From Clostridia bacterium (GTDB lineage: Bacteria; Bacillota; Clostridia; Christensenellales; Borkfalkiaceae), in assembly GCA_029052615.1 (NCBI GenBank), contig JAIDIR010000072.1, forward strand, positions 1 to 6,988: a stretch of DNA of 6,988 nucleotides, read 5' to 3'. A program made the position numbers and the translations under genes. This document shows, piece after piece, positions 6,086 to 6,988 of this stretch. Position 1 is the first letter of the stretch, and every line of letters begins with the position of its first letter. The notes beneath the pieces were generated by a model. It did no database searches and was not told the DNA's origin. It saw nothing but the letters and a program-made list of their open reading frames with translations.

Positions 6086-6883
6086 ATGAAAAACGCAAAC
6101 TACTCAAAGGAGCATATCCTTTACTTAAAAAAGAAAAGGCGCAAAGCCGTATTCATAAATCTGGCTCGCGTGGGGCTGCTCGTTGCCGTATTGGGCATTT
6201 GGGAACTGCTTGCGCAGCTTAAAGTAATAGACGCTTTTATAACCAGCTCGCCCTCGCGCGTGTGCATAACCATTGCCGACCTGTACAAAAACGGCACGCT
6301 GTTTTCGCACATCGGCATAACGCTTCTGGAAACCTTTATAGGCTTCCTGATCGCCGTGGTGCTGGGCTATTCGATAGCCGTTCTGCTGTATATGAGCGAC
6401 GCCGTGCGAAAGGTTTTCGAGCCGTATATAGTCGTGCTGAACTCCCTGCCCAAAATTGCGCTGGGACCGCTGATTATCATATGGATAGGCACGGGCTACA
6501 CCTCCATAATCTTTATGACCGTGCTGGTCGCGATAATCGTGTGCATAATGAACACGCTTACGGGCTTTCTGTCGGTCGACAAGACAAAGCTGACGCTTAT
6601 GAAGGCAATGGGCGCAAGCAAGCAGGCGATACTGTTTAAACTGATTATCCCCGCTTCGCTCCCCTCGCTTATCAACACCTTAAAGGTTGCGGTCGGGCTG
6701 GCGTGGATAGGTTCGATTATGGGCGAATACGTCGCCTCGCGCGCGGGACTGGGGTACTTAATAGTCTACGGCGGTCAGGTATTCAAGCTTGACCTCGTTA
6801 TGACGTCCACCTTCATTCTCTGCCTGCTGGCGGGCGGTATGTACGGCATAATTACGCTTATAGAAAAAAAGCTTACCAAATAG
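6086..6883 (+). CDS. ABC importer permease, SsuC/TauC-like
   Basis: Inner-membrane channel subunit of the binding-protein-dependent transport family. The 265 residues have a basic N-terminal tail (KKKRRK, 15-20) and about six hydrophobic segments (roughly 22-44, 76-101, 113-135, 139-161, 195-215 and 236-257). The cytoplasmic coupling motif that contacts the ATPase appears as KAMGASKQAILFKLIIPASLP (173-193), matching the EAA pattern of this family (A, G, then I-x-x-P). GLAWIGSIMGEYV after it is also characteristic. Only one permease is encoded, so the channel should be a homodimer. Start ATG at 6086 is the first possible one in frame after the stop at 6059; an AAAGGAAA at 6068-6075 is its likely ribosome site. 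It is the last gene of the operon, followed by a terminator at 6896-6940. Confidence 0.94.
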   Translation: MKNANYSKEHILYLKKKRRKAVFINLARVGLLVAVLGIWELLAQLKVIDAFITSSPSRVCITIADLYKNGTLFSHIGITLLETFIGFLIAVVLGYSIAVLLYMSDAVRKVFEPYIVVLNSLPKIALGPLIIIWIGTGYTSIIFMTVLVAIIVCIMNTLTGFLSVDKTKLTLMKAMGASKQAILFKLIIPASLPSLINTLKVAVGLAWIGSIMGEYVASRAGLGYLIVYGGQVFKLDLVMTSTFILCLLAGGMYGIITLIEKKLTK

Positions 6884-6895
6884 ATATATAAAAGC

Positions 6896-6940
6896 TTAGC
6901 GGCGGCGATTTTAAAATCGCCGCCCGCGTAAATTTTTTTT
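6896..6940 (+). terminator. Intrinsic terminator of the ABC transporter operon
   Basis: A perfect 12-bp inverted repeat (GGCGGCGATTTT with AAAATCGCCGCC, 6901-6924) can be extended through GC (6899-6900 with 6926-6927) and TTA (6896-6898 with 6929-6931) with single bulged bases. It is followed by eight T (6933-6940). It begins 12 bases after the permease stop, and no further plus-strand gene is seen. Confidence 0.8.
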
Positions 6941-6962
6941 GTTTTACCCGTAAAAAACAAAA

Positions 6963-6988
6963 CCCCCCCCCCCGGGACCCCACCCCGC
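6963..6988. repeat. Terminal C-rich low-complexity tract
   Basis: A run of eleven C (6963-6973) followed by GGGACCCCACCCCGC reaches the window end. Nothing in it looks coding. The minus strand has several G runs that could form a quadruplex, but a contig-end sequencing or assembly artefact is at least as likely. Confidence 0.6.

Overview
The window looks like chromosomal DNA of an uncultured, probably gut-associated, Bacillota/Clostridia-type bacterium. This rests on purine-rich Shine-Dalgarno sites (GAGGAG, GGAG, AAGGAG), a TTG start, sigma-A-type promoters, a Gram-positive-style lipoprotein signal on the transporter binding protein, and moderately GC-rich genes in AT-rich spacers. No rRNA or marker beyond valS is present, so the lineage is a low-confidence inference. 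Both ends lie in or near runs of 10-11 C, a common reason for an assembly to break.

Layout from left to right. (1) Positions 1-279 hold no conventional gene, but the minus strand carries a near-consensus promoter (184-212), a Shine-Dalgarno site and a tiny ORF interrupted by a run of ten G. As read it makes 17 codons and stops at the foot of a hairpin; one G fewer opens a 46-codon frame. A probable terminator for the next gene lies at 240-277. (2) Positions 280-1554 (minus) encode a membrane-anchored metallo-beta-lactamase-fold protein resembling the hydrolase domain of ComEC. (3) Positions 1590-4208 (minus) encode valyl-tRNA synthetase, with its own TTGACA-18-TATAAT promoter in the divergent intergenic region. 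valS and the hydrolase gene are 35 bases apart in the same direction and are probably co-transcribed. (4) Positions 4328-6883 (plus) form a three-gene ABC importer operon: lipoprotein binding protein, ATPase (ATGA overlap with the previous gene) and permease. It ends at a GC-rich hairpin plus T8 (6896-6940). The importer is of the nitrate/sulfonate/taurine/thiamine-precursor type, and its substrate cannot be told from sequence.

The four large genes and the transporter architecture are ordinary. The parts that deserve attention are the poly-G mini-ORF at the left edge, the overlapping divergent promoters between valS and the transporter, the Met-Gln mini-ORF with a perfect Shine-Dalgarno between ATPase and permease, and the stand-alone, apparently outward-facing ComEC-like hydrolase. 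I did not find a CRISPR array, insertion sequence, tRNA, rRNA or defence system.
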